Below are positions 9,303-17,561 of a DNA stretch of 50,970 nucleotides, in pieces. Position 1 is the stretch's first letter. Every line of letters begins with the position of its first letter. The position numbers and the translations under genes were made by a program. A model generated the notes under the pieces. That model saw only the letters and a list, made by a program, of their open reading frames with translations, was not told where the DNA came from and ran no database searches. Source of the stretch: Bacteroidota bacterium (GTDB lineage: Bacteria; Bacteroidota; Bacteroidia; JAFLBG01); the NCBI GenBank assembly GCA_017303975.1, contig JAFLBG010000024.1, positions 1 to 50,970 of the forward strand, read 5' to 3'.

Positions 9303-12300
9303 CTACCGAACTAGCACAACCTTTTGGCTGGTTGATGATTTAGCACTTTGTAGCTTAATTGAATATACACCACAAGGAAGAAATAACTCTCCTATATCCA
9401 GTTCATATTTCTCTTGAGTTGAACTCCCAACAAAGTGTTTTTTTCCCATTGCATCCACTATACTTATTTCATAGCCATTAGAAAAATATTCATCATTTAC
9501 CAGAATCATTATTTGGTCATTAGCAGGGTTAGGAAATATATTAATAGATTCATTTTTAAGCATAACAGCAACCAAATTGGAATAACTGTATTCCCCATCA
9601 AAATCAATTTGTTTGAGACGGTAATAAGAAACACCCTGAAATGGAAAGGAATCGACAATAGAATAATTAATTTTTGTATAACTATTTCCCTTTGCGTTAA
9701 TCCACAGTATAGGTTCAAATTTTTTCGCATCTTGCGATCGCTCCACAACAAAATATTCGTTGTTTACCTCAGATGCCGTTTCCCACCAAACGTTTACGTG
9801 TGTATTATTTTCAGGTTCAGCATTAAAAGAAACTAGTTGTATTGGAAGCGGAATACCTGATGCATATTTGCCAACAAAACTATTTGTTGTTGTCGCGCCT
9901 GTTAAGCAAGCTGAATGTGCTAATGAGCCTGCTGTAGGGTCAAAATCTACATTTTCGGAATAAAAAGATCCGGTAACGTATAAATCTCCAATAGCATCTA
10001 CCTCTATATCAACACCGCTTCCCCCTCCTCCAGTAGGTATAAACCCCCATTGATGAAAAAAAGTATTGGTAGGGATTAGGTTTTTTTTGTACACCGCCAC
10101 AAAAGCCTGCCCTGCGGAAGTGGGTGAAACACTATTGGTATTAGTTGATGGGTCTAAGTCAACAGGGGTGTCATCAATACTACCCACTACATATAAATCG
10201 TCATCAAAAATCACTAACCCAACAGCCCTTTCTTGTGAGCCAAACGTACAATCACTAGTGCTAGATAAGGTAAATGCCCATTGAAAAAAAGAGGTGCTAC
10301 TAGGGTTTAGGCTTATGTCGTACTTTGCAACAAGAATATCAGTAAAGCCACATAGACCCGGAAAAGTATTAACATTGCTAGAGGGATCAATATCTGTGCC
10401 TTCTCCTGCCATTCCTGCAATAAATAAATTAGTACCATCTAACACTGCATCATAAACAGAGGTTGGAAAATTAGACATTTGCAAATCGCCTAAACACCAC
10501 CCCCATTGAAAAAAGGAGGTATTGCTTGGGGTGGTTGTACCATCGTATTTAATCATGGTCATCCCCCTGCCGGTTATCGTATAGGTATTGGCGGATGGAT
10601 CGATATCAACAATAGAGCTTTCGCTCACCTTATTACTGGTAAGAATAATATCAGTACCACTAATATTAAGAGTTGATATGGACTGGGTATTATCCAAATC
10701 GGTATTAAAGCCCCACTTAAAAAAAGAAGTGCTCGAGGGAGCAAAGTTTAAATCGTACTTTGCCATAAATAAATAGAAGGTGCTTGTTGCTGTTATTACG
10801 CTATTGGTGTTGGTGGATGGATCTAAATCTAATGATGATGTAGATCTTGTGGCGCCTGTTAAATATAAATCGGTCCCGTTAATTGTTATGTTACCCTGTT
10901 CTTCTCTTTCCGGATTACCAATATTAAACGCCCATTTGTAAAAAGAGGTGTTGGTGGGATCTAAGCTACCATCGTATTTAGCTACAAAAATATCGTCATT
11001 GCCAGCTCCGGTAATGTTATTGGTATTGCTAGAAGGATCAAAATCTATGGCGCTTGTACCATTTATGGTACCAATAATATAAACTGTGGTTCCGCTAACT
11101 TTTATAGTTTTTATATTGTCGGCACCGCTACCCCCTAATGAAAATGCCCAAACGAGGGCGCCAGAGCTGTTATATTTTACTATGTAGGCATCTGAATTGC
11201 CATTAGATGATAAATAAGATGTTGAGCCGGAGGGATCAAAATCCACATTACTTCCTGTAAAAGTCCCCGCTGCATATACATTCCCTGAACCATCTACTAC
11301 AATGGAGCTTCCGGCATCACTACCACCTGTTGCACCTATAGCAAAGGCATTACTGTATGCTCCGGCTGTGCTGTATTTTCCAATAAAGCAGTCGGTTGTT
11401 CCTGATGGAGAGCCTAAATTAGCTGTACTTCCGCTAGGGTCCATATCCACTGTAGTACTTAAAATATTACCACCAATGTATACATGCGTAGAAGCCAATG
11501 CTGCAGTATATGCAACATCATTAGCTGTACCGCCAATAGGGAATGCCCACTGGTAAAAAGAGGTATTGGAGGAAGCTAAGCTGCCATCGTATTTGGCATA
11601 AAAGCCTTCGTTAGAACCAAGCCCTGTTATGTTATTTGTATTGGTAGATGGGTCCATGTCTATAGCGGTAGTACCATTAATGAGCCCAGCTAAATAGATA
11701 TCGGTTCCGTTTAAAAATAAATCGTATCCGATATCGCCTCCGGTAGAACCTGCTCTAAAAGCCCACTGATAGAAAGAGGTATTGGAGGGAGTTAAACTAC
11801 CATCGTATTTAGCAACAAAAATATCGGTACTACCCGCACCTGTAATAGAGTTGGTGTTGGTGGATGGATCCATATCTATAGCTGTGGTGCCATTAATGGC
11901 ACCAGTAAGATAGATGTTGTCTCCGTTGTTGGTTATTTTATAAGCTACATCGGCAGTGGTGCCCCCAACCCTAAAAGCCCAAACAAAAAAAGAAGTGTTA
12001 GATGGGGTTAGGCTTGCATCGTATTTGGCCACCACAATATCACTAGCAGCGCCATTTGCACCAAGGGTAAATGTGTTTACAGACGGATCCATGTCGGAAG
12101 CAAACGAGGACGAAAGCTGCCCAGCCATATAAATATGATTGGATTGGATGGTTATACTATACACAATATCACTAGTGGTTGATCGTCCATACAAAAAAGC
12201 CCATGTATAGAACGAAGTGCTGGATGGGCTGAAATTACCATCGTATTTGGCTATAAAGCCATCGTTGTTGTTACCCGAACCTGTTATATTGTTAGTATTT

Positions 12301-12947
12301 GTAGAGGGATCCATATCTATCGCTGTTGATCCATAAACGCTTCCACAAAAATAGATGTCGGTTCCGGAAACAAGTACTTGGTAGGCTGCATCGGCTCCTG
12401 TGCCTCCTATTGCGAAGGCCCATTGGTAAAAGGAAGTACTAGAAGGCGTAAGGCTAGCGGTGTATTTTGCTACAAAGGCATCAGTAGATCCGGCACCGGT
12501 TAAAGTATTTGTATTCGAGGAGGGATCCATGTCTATGGCACTGGTACCATTAATAACACCGGTTAGATACACATAGTCTCCGGCAACCGCTACTCCATAA
12601 CTTGCATCGGCCGAAGTGCCTCCAATAGAAAAAGCCCAAACAAAGCTTCCTGAGCTGTTGTATTTAGCTAAGAAAACATCGCTATTTACAGATCCCCCTA
12701 CGGAAGCTAAATTGTACGTACTTCCGCTAGGATCAAAATCTACAGCTAGTCCTTGAAAGGAACCGGTAACATATACGTTGCCCGAACCATCTACTGCCAT
12801 AGAGCGCACTTCGTCTGCGCCATTGTCTAAACCAATATTATTTACCCAATCGGGTGCAATGCTTGGTTGAGCTGCGGATGGAAGAGAAACAAAGAGTAAA
12901 CAAACTTGTATTAGTATAGTCGTAAATTTTTTATTTTGCATATACAT
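9303..12947 (-). CDS. Large T9SS-sorted SBBP-type beta-propeller repeat protein
   Basis: The protein has 1214 residues and a signal peptide (TTILIQVCLLFVSLPSAAQ); ATG 12941 is an equally possible start. The body carries 14 repeats with the core DxDPSxNTNxITG (for example IDMDPSTNTN; first VDFDPSGSTYNL, last VDFDPTAGS). These alternate with FVAKYD and SFYQWAFxIGGTGAD segments, the layout of SBBP/beta-propeller families. Acidic DxDPS loops could bind calcium; that is inference. Near the C-terminus, LPIQLVSFNAEPENN starts an Ig/fibronectin-like domain that leads into the sorting domain (INIFPNPANDQ to the end). It is a predicted cell-surface or released structural or adhesive protein. It lies inside the block bounded by the DUF2851 repeats and is convergent with DUF2851. 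Confidence 0.9.
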   Translation of the reverse strand: MYMQNKKFTTILIQVCLLFVSLPSAAQPSIAPDWVNNIGLDNGADEVRSMAVDGSGNVYVTGSFQGLAVDFDPSGSTYNLASVGGSVNSDVFLAKYNSSGSFVWAFSIGGTSADASYGVAVAGDYVYLTGVINGTSAIDMDPSSNTNTLTGAGSTDAFVAKYTASLTPSSTSFYQWAFAIGGTGADAAYQVLVSGTDIYFCGSVYGSTAIDMDPSTNTNNITGSGNNNDGFIAKYDGNFSPSSTSFYTWAFLYGRSTTSDIVYSITIQSNHIYMAGQLSSSFASDMDPSVNTFTLGANGAASDIVVAKYDASLTPSNTSFFVWAFRVGGTTADVAYKITNNGDNIYLTGAINGTTAIDMDPSTNTNSITGAGSTDIFVAKYDGSLTPSNTSFYQWAFRAGSTGGDIGYDLFLNGTDIYLAGLINGTTAIDMDPSTNTNNITGLGSNEGFYAKYDGSLASSNTSFYQWAFPIGGTANDVAYTAALASTHVYIGGNILSTTVDMDPSGSTANLGSPSGTTDCFIGKYSTAGAYSNAFAIGATGGSDAGSSIVVDGSGNVYAAGTFTGSNVDFDPSGSTSYLSSNGNSDAYIVKYNSSGALVWAFSLGGSGADNIKTIKVSGTTVYIIGTINGTSAIDFDPSSNTNNITGAGNDDIFVAKYDGSLDPTNTSFYKWAFNIGNPEREEQGNITINGTDLYLTGATRSTSSLDLDPSTNTNSVITATSTFYLFMAKYDLNFAPSSTSFFKWGFNTDLDNTQSISTLNISGTDIILTSNKVSESSIVDIDPSANTYTITGRGMTMIKYDGTTTPSNTSFFQWGWCLGDLQMSNFPTSVYDAVLDGTNLFIAGMAGEGTDIDPSSNVNTFPGLCGFTDILVAKYDISLNPSSTSFFQWAFTLSSTSDCTFGSQERAVGLVIFDDDLYVVGSIDDTPVDLDPSTNTNSVSPTSAGQAFVAVYKKNLIPTNTFFHQWGFIPTGGGGSGVDIEVDAIGDLYVTGSFYSENVDFDPTAGSLAHSACLTGATTTNSFVGKYASGIPLPIQLVSFNAEPENNTHVNVWWETASEVNNEYFVVERSQDAKKFEPILWINAKGNSYTKINYSIVDSFPFQGVSYYRLKQIDFDGEYSYSNLVAVMLKNESINIFPNPANDQIMILVNDEYFSNGYEISIVDAMGKKHFVGSSTQEKYELDIGELFLPCGVYSIKLQSAKSSTSQKVVLVR

Positions 12948-13029
12948 TTCATATTAATTGTCCAATTTTTTTTTGTTATAAACAATAATAACTAGCAACT
13001 TCAAAACCATATACATTGCTAACATTCGC

Positions 13030-14412
13030 CTAATCTATCTTACAAAACCATTTTATAGCTAATTCGCTGCTTGATCCGTTAATATGTAGGTAGTATAAGC
13101 CAGCCGGTAGTTGTTCAATGTTTATTTTATTATTCTCGGGAGAAATTTTGTTGGAACAAAGAACTGTTGCGCCATAGATGTTTTTTATCTCTACTGTTAT
13201 TTCCCCTTCAGGTAGATTATCAATTGTTATTTCGTTAGATGCAGGATTGGGATATACAAATAAATTCGATTTTTTTGAATTGTAATTTTGAACCGAATTA
13301 AAGCTACCTCTCTCAATTTTTCTGATTCGAGCGCCCGCTCTATCATTGCTTATAACATATACACTTCCATCGGGAGCAACAGCTACATCTCGAATTCGTT
13401 TCATACCACTGCCAATAAAATAATGATTTTTAAATACTACTGAATCCCCAGCAGAATTTAATCTATAGGCAATTACACCACCAATTGCTCCCCCAAAACT
13501 TAGTACAGACTCTAAAATGCAGTTGTTAAACTCTGGGATAGTCGTATCCGAATACCAATCAATTCCAGAGGGAGGGTGCATTCCCGCATCAATGGGAAAT
13601 TCTATTGACCAAGCGTTGCATGCAGAACCCCAAATAGTGTACCCGTCTGATGCCGGCCATCCATAGTATTTACCGGGGATTAATAAGTTTAACTCGTCTG
13701 AGTTAGCGCCAAGCTCTGAAACATAAATACTTCCAGAGGGTAATTGTATTATTCCTTGGGCGTTTCTGTGTCCGATGGTATATAGATAATTATTCATAGT
13801 AGGATTATCGGTAGGAATTGTGCCATCGAAATTCATCCGCAATACTTTTCCATTGTAATAATTATTCGAAGTATCCCACGTACATACATAATCATTAGTC
13901 GTGATAAGTAATTTTCTATCTAATGTGGTAACTAGTCTGCCACCAGAGTGTTCGCCCTGATGAAAGTATCTGATTAACTCTTGCTCATTAAAAAGAACAT
14001 CCATTGCAGAATCATACACATACTTGAACACCCTAATTTGAGTTCCTGTTGCGTAGTAATAAGCAGTATCCCATGCAATGAAAACTTCAGGGGTATCCTT
14101 AAAGTTTGGGTGAAACGTTAACCCTAAATAATTGCCACTTCCTTTATTAAAAACGGTATCTACCTTTTGAGTAGAAAAATTATAGGCAAGTATATAACTT
14201 CTGTTTGTAAACCAAAGCCGGTTATCTCCTCCCCATGCTATATCCCAGGGCACGTCACATTTGCTACTATCTACAATTGTTGTAATGTTTACATATGTAC
14301 TATCAAGTAGATAATTGTTTATTTGGGCTTTTGTATTAGATAGTAAAACACAAAATATAAAATAGATACAAATTACAAGGGGCTTCAAAATACGATGGCT
14401 TTTATTTTTCAT
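13030..14412 (-). CDS. T9SS-sorted PQQ-dependent sugar dehydrogenase-like protein
   Basis: The protein has 460 residues with a signal peptide (LVICIYFIFCVLLSNTKAQ). The beta-propeller resembles soluble aldose sugar dehydrogenases (GSDH family): VPWDIAWGGDNRLWFT, LGLTFHPNF, HQGEHSGGRLVTT (the likely catalytic-His region), YTIGHRNAQGIIQLPSG, YYGWPASDG and IRDVAVAPDGSVYVISND. Family members oxidise sugars with PQQ, but PQQ use is not shown here and no pqq genes are in the window. From about residue 378 (LFVYPNPASNE) a T9SS sorting domain follows. It is upstream of the 1214-residue repeat protein on the same strand with an 82-nt gap, so the two may be co-expressed. Both belong to the inserted block. 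Confidence 0.85.
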   Translation of the reverse strand: MKNKSHRILKPLVICIYFIFCVLLSNTKAQINNYLLDSTYVNITTIVDSSKCDVPWDIAWGGDNRLWFTNRSYILAYNFSTQKVDTVFNKGSGNYLGLTFHPNFKDTPEVFIAWDTAYYYATGTQIRVFKYVYDSAMDVLFNEQELIRYFHQGEHSGGRLVTTLDRKLLITTNDYVCTWDTSNNYYNGKVLRMNFDGTIPTDNPTMNNYLYTIGHRNAQGIIQLPSGSIYVSELGANSDELNLLIPGKYYGWPASDGYTIWGSACNAWSIEFPIDAGMHPPSGIDWYSDTTIPEFNNCILESVLSFGGAIGGVIAYRLNSAGDSVVFKNHYFIGSGMKRIRDVAVAPDGSVYVISNDRAGARIRKIERGSFNSVQNYNSKKSNLFVYPNPASNEITIDNLPEGEITVEIKNIYGATVLCSNKISPENNKINIEQLPAGLYYLHINGSSSELAIKWFCKID

Positions 14413-14433
14413 TTGGTTTTGAATTAGTTGTTA

Positions 14434-14623
14434 TTAGCGTAAAACTGTAAGATAGCCCTTTTCTATTTTACTTTCATTAGTTAAAACATCATTTACTCCC
14501 TCCATATAGTAAGTGACATTGCTATCGAACCTAGCTCCGGGCAAGTTTGCCAGACTTGAAACACTCTTACTTAGCAATGAGGTTTTTCAATGAAAACAGT
14601 TTAGATTCAAATTTATTTACCAT
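14434..14623 (-). pseudogene. Possible small ORF broken by a 4-bp tandem duplication
   Basis: On the minus strand ATG 14623 reads MVNKFESKLFSLKNLIAK and then meets a stop. At that point the sequence has TAAG twice in tandem (about 14561-14568). Removing one TAAG joins it in frame to SVSSLANLPGARFDSNVTYY and onward to KGYLTVLR and a stop at 14434, giving 61 residues. The frame also stays open upstream of the ATG for about 30 codons. I do not recognise the product. This 14413-14848 stretch otherwise shows nothing convincing. A plus-strand frame of 69 codons overlaps it and is probably chance. Confidence 0.28.
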
Positions 14624-14848
14624 TTGTGAAATTGGGAACAATATTTTTTTGCCATTTCCATTGCTCCTTTTTGACAAAGCCCAACTACCAAACTGTGAAA
14701 AGATCAATGTGGTGGTTAATAGAAAACACTATGTAATATTTGAAAGGCTCGCATAGAATTATAAAAAATAAAATGTTGTACTTTGATGAAAACTTTAGGT
14801 AATAAAACAAATAGTGGCTAACAATTCTAATTATATCTCTTGGCAAAT

Positions 14849-15208
14849 TTAGCAGTTTACAGCAGCGCTTATACATAAAATCGCTTGAATAGAACCACAT
14901 CCATTTAACACTGATTCACAATAAAAATTTCTACTATTACCACATAATAAATCAGATGCTCTTTCTCCAACAGTCCAAGCATCGTTTGCTTCTACCAAAT
15001 TAGCTACTGCGCATGAGGCTCCTAGTCCAGGTGTCGCTGGTTGTGCAGTTGGCACCGCAGTAAGTGTTCCAACAAGTGCACTTGCATACTGAGCAACCAT
15101 TGGTTTCGCCTCCCCTCCGTTTATCGTCTCTCTTTCATTTGCTTTTAAACTAGTTACAAAACTTTCCACTTTAATTTCGCCTAGGCTTAGCTTTTTAGTT
15201 GTTTTCAT
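14849..15208 (-). CDS. Small GG-leader peptide, candidate RiPP (pinensin-like lanthipeptide) precursor
   Basis: The peptide has 119 residues from ATG 15208. The upstream in-frame ATG at 15265 lies beyond the promoter and is rejected. The leader MKTTKKLSLGEIKVESFVTS ... TINGG has the KKLSL start, an SFVTSL motif and a double Gly at 31-32. From memory this resembles leaders of Bacteroidota class I lanthipeptide precursors of the pinensin type. The remaining 87 residues hold six Cys (66, 89, 97, 104, 112 and the last residue 119) among many Ser/Thr, which suits thioether rings or disulfides. No dehydratase, cyclase, protease or exporter gene is nearby, so modification would depend on enzymes encoded elsewhere. 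The length is long for a lanthipeptide; a secreted Cys-rich peptide is the alternative. Confidence 0.65.
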   Translation of the reverse strand: MKTTKKLSLGEIKVESFVTSLKANERETINGGEAKPMVAQYASALVGTLTAVPTAQPATPGLGASCAVANLVEANDAWTVGERASDLLCGNSRNFYCESVLNGCGSIQAILCISAAVNC

Positions 15209-15237
15209 GTTTTTTGTTTTTATTGCTAGTGATGATT

Positions 15238-15269
15238 CAAAATTACTACATCCAATACCTCCCAACCAA
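15238..15269 (-). promoter_or_regulatory. Promoter of the candidate RiPP precursor
   Basis: Read on the minus strand, TAATTTTG at 15245-15238 matches TAnnTTTG. TTG triplets lie 17 nt (15265-15263) and 21 nt (15269-15267) upstream. The start codon at 15208 would follow a leader of roughly 20-25 nt. Confidence 0.5.
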
Positions 15270-15361
15270 CTAAAAAAGAACTTAAATGGTTTAAATAATT
15301 AAAATTAAAAATATTAAAGGTATATTTAAAAGGTGTTTTATTTAAAAATACATGAACTCAT

Positions 15362-16831
15362 ATGAATTCACTATTTCAATTAAAAAACAATAGTAAGCGA
15401 CTTACAGCCTACCAAGAAAAGAGTCTATTAAGCCAACTAAAGAATTCGCCCAAGCAAAAAGTATTATTTAACCTGCTAAAGGCAGAACAACTGCCCAATA
15501 CCAATGCAGCAATTAAAAAAATATACGAACAGGAACTGTTAACCACTTCTTTTAAGGTGGCACAAAATAGATTCTATAAACTTAAACAGTTGCTCAACGA
15601 GCAACTTGTGTTAATTCAAAAAGCCGACACCACTGAGCAACAGCATGGACTGCTCAACAGGCATGAGTTGCTGTACTATACCTGCCGCAAATTATATACC
15701 GAAGGCAACTACCTATTGGCACTTGAGCAACTTACAGCCCTAGAGCAAGAGTTGATTAAGGCCGAAATTTTCGAATTACTTTATTTAACACAAGACTTGC
15801 AACACCGATGCTTGCAACATTTGGGAAAATTCGAGGCTTGTAAGGTAAAGGTAAAAGCACAAGAACAATCGTTTGCAAAATACGCTTGCATTTACAATGC
15901 TGCTGTGGACGATTCTAAGGCAAAGCTGAATATGCCATATGGCAATACACGCAGATGGGACAATGTGGTAATAAAAAGAAAAAAAGCAGCAGAACAGTTT
16001 AAAGAGAGCAAGCGCCTTAAACTAATACATTTATATAGTAAGCTGGAATTATACAATTACAAAAACAGTATACAGCCCGGCTTTATAAATACTTCGTGGA
16101 GTATTCATAAAATAGATGCGTTGTTAAATAAGAATAATTTGCTATGCATGAATGATTTTGGCTTAGATTATCTAGCCAATAGAGATCGAGATGTTTTCCT
16201 TCAGAAAATTATGAATCACTCTAATTTTCCCAATTTACAAGTGGAATACGATGATGATATGATAAAGCGTTTTGCAGGGCAAGCACTTGAGTTTAATTAT
16301 TTGCAGTGGCTAATTCGTTTTTTTATGAAAATGGAAGACTGGAAAAATTGTTTTTTTATACTTGAGGAGGCTCGAAACTTTGGCATAAAAAACAATTCAC
16401 ACTCTGCAAAGCTCATTACTCAATTTAGAATAATAGAAGTAAATTTAGAGGCTTTTCCTAGTTATCTTCCTCCTGACAAGGCTCAATTAAAAAAGAGTAT
16501 AGAGGAAGTAATAGCAAATATAAACTCAAAAACAATTGGTTGGGAGGTGGTTGTAGGTAATAAAGAATATTTATTATTCATGATTGTACTAAATTATTTA
16601 ATTTGTTCAGAAAAGAAAGAAGCGATAAAACTTATAGCAGGAATTAAAATAAAGAACAAACTATTGGCTTCCATGGAAATAGCAATACATACCTTTCAAA
16701 AGCTAATAAAGGGTACACTTACGAAAGCTAAAGCCATTGAACAGTTAGAAAAATTTTCGGAAGCTCTCCCATTAAATCAAAAAAGTAAAAAACTAGACGC
16801 CATTATTAGAATTGTAAAGGCACGCTTCTAG
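15362..16831 (+). CDS. Hypothetical helical (TPR-like) protein, 489 aa
   Basis: I do not recognise this protein. It has no signal peptide, no membrane segment and no cysteine motif, so it should be cytoplasmic. It is Lys/Leu/Gln-rich and appears almost wholly alpha-helical, with repeated helix pairs (LTAYQEKSLLSQLKNS, NRFYKLKQLLNEQLVLIQK, EGNYLLALEQLTALEQELIK, MEDWKNCFFILEEARNFG) that suggest a TPR-like scaffold. The start at 15362 is the only good choice: ATG 15352 is in another frame and soon stops. It is divergent from the GG-leader peptide across 153 nt and is the last gene of the inserted block. A regulatory or adaptor role for the peptide is possible but rests only on position. Confidence 0.75.
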   Translation: MNSLFQLKNNSKRLTAYQEKSLLSQLKNSPKQKVLFNLLKAEQLPNTNAAIKKIYEQELLTTSFKVAQNRFYKLKQLLNEQLVLIQKADTTEQQHGLLNRHELLYYTCRKLYTEGNYLLALEQLTALEQELIKAEIFELLYLTQDLQHRCLQHLGKFEACKVKVKAQEQSFAKYACIYNAAVDDSKAKLNMPYGNTRRWDNVVIKRKKAAEQFKESKRLKLIHLYSKLELYNYKNSIQPGFINTSWSIHKIDALLNKNNLLCMNDFGLDYLANRDRDVFLQKIMNHSNFPNLQVEYDDDMIKRFAGQALEFNYLQWLIRFFMKMEDWKNCFFILEEARNFGIKNNSHSAKLITQFRIIEVNLEAFPSYLPPDKAQLKKSIEEVIANINSKTIGWEVVVGNKEYLLFMIVLNYLICSEKKEAIKLIAGIKIKNKLLASMEIAIHTFQKLIKGTLTKAKAIEQLEKFSEALPLNQKSKKLDAIIRIVKARF

Positions 16832-16942
16832 GAATTTGCTATATAAGATTCATTTTAGCCAAATGCAGAAGGAACAATATATATAAGTGGTTTAAAGAAT
16901 ACCAGTAGTTATATACTGTTAATTTCTGAGATATGGAAGAGA

Positions 16943-17072
16943 GGAAACGATAAGCATAAAAGCAAAAAATGCAATGGAAAGCCAAGCCCTTTTAGAGTTG
17001 AAAAACAACTATTGCAACCCTAAAAAATGCTTGCAATGTGCAATAGGTGATTCTTTGCTAAAAAATAAGTAA
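16943..17072 (+). pseudogene. Direct repeat copy 2: detached 3' end of DUF2851 gene with its stop codon
   Basis: Positions 16943-17064 repeat 9075-9196 at 120/122 identity. The reading frame is preserved (ETISIKAKNAMESQALLELK onward to CNPKKCLQCAIG) and continues to a stop at 17070-17072, giving the tail LLKNK instead of LLKTDL. There is no start codon or upstream body, so it cannot make a protein. It lies 9 nt before the PspC-domain gene, so this is probably the original DUF2851 3' end, pushed away from its gene by the insert. Confidence 0.95.
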
Positions 17073-17081
17073 ATTTAACCA

Positions 17082-17324
17082 ATGATAACATCTGTAATTA
17101 CAAGAATACGTAGTTGGTTCGAATCCCAAGCATTTGGAGTTTGCGATTGGTGGGGAAAAAAGCTTGGCATAAAAGCTACCAATATCCGTATGTACTTTGT
17201 TTACCTGTCATTTTTCACATTTGGATCGCCTATCATTATTTATTTTATTATGGCTTTCATGCTAGAGCATAAAGATTATTTTAAACCTCAAAAGAGTCGT
17301 AAGCCAAGCATTTGGGACTATTAG
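17082..17324 (+). CDS. PspC-domain small membrane protein
   Basis: The protein has 80 residues. GVCDWWGKKLGIKATNIRMY is followed by one or two hydrophobic segments (FVYLSFFTFGSPIIIYFIMAFML) and a basic tail (KPQKSRKPSIWDY), which matches the PspC domain. In enterobacteria PspC is an inner-membrane partner in the phage-shock envelope-stress response. Stand-alone PspC proteins in Bacteroidota are poorly characterised. It begins 9 nt after the detached DUF2851 3' end, so before the insertion it was probably the next gene in the prfA-pyrF-DUF2851 operon and may now lack that promoter. Confidence 0.85.
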   Translation: MITSVITRIRSWFESQAFGVCDWWGKKLGIKATNIRMYFVYLSFFTFGSPIIIYFIMAFMLEHKDYFKPQKSRKPSIWDY

Positions 17325-17561
17325 AACCTTCTGTTTTTCATACTCTAATAAAACTTTTTCTTAACAATTAGAACAATACGCTTCTATAGCACAACTGTGT
17401 TTGTTATTGTCAAATAGATATACGTTACATATAAAAAAAGCACCTGAAGAGGCTAGAGCATAATTAAGAAGAGCAAATTTTTCAAACAGTTGATATATCA
17501 CTCAGTAAAAGCTCTTCAACTATTTTTATATATTTATCCTATTAAATTTTAATTATTAAAT

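Noticed and set aside
9990-12800. Regular DNA repeats, considered as a CRISPR array or satellite
   Set aside because: They are coding repeats in one open frame with variable spacing and protein-level conservation, so they are beta-propeller-like protein repeats.
14547-14756. Plus-strand frame of 69 codons
   Set aside because: No recognisable motif, and it lies opposite a more protein-like (though broken) minus frame.
17468-17517. Inverted repeat GAAGAGC / GCTCTTC in the gap after PspC
   Set aside because: Seven-base arms 36 nt apart without a T-run; too weak to call a terminator or operator.
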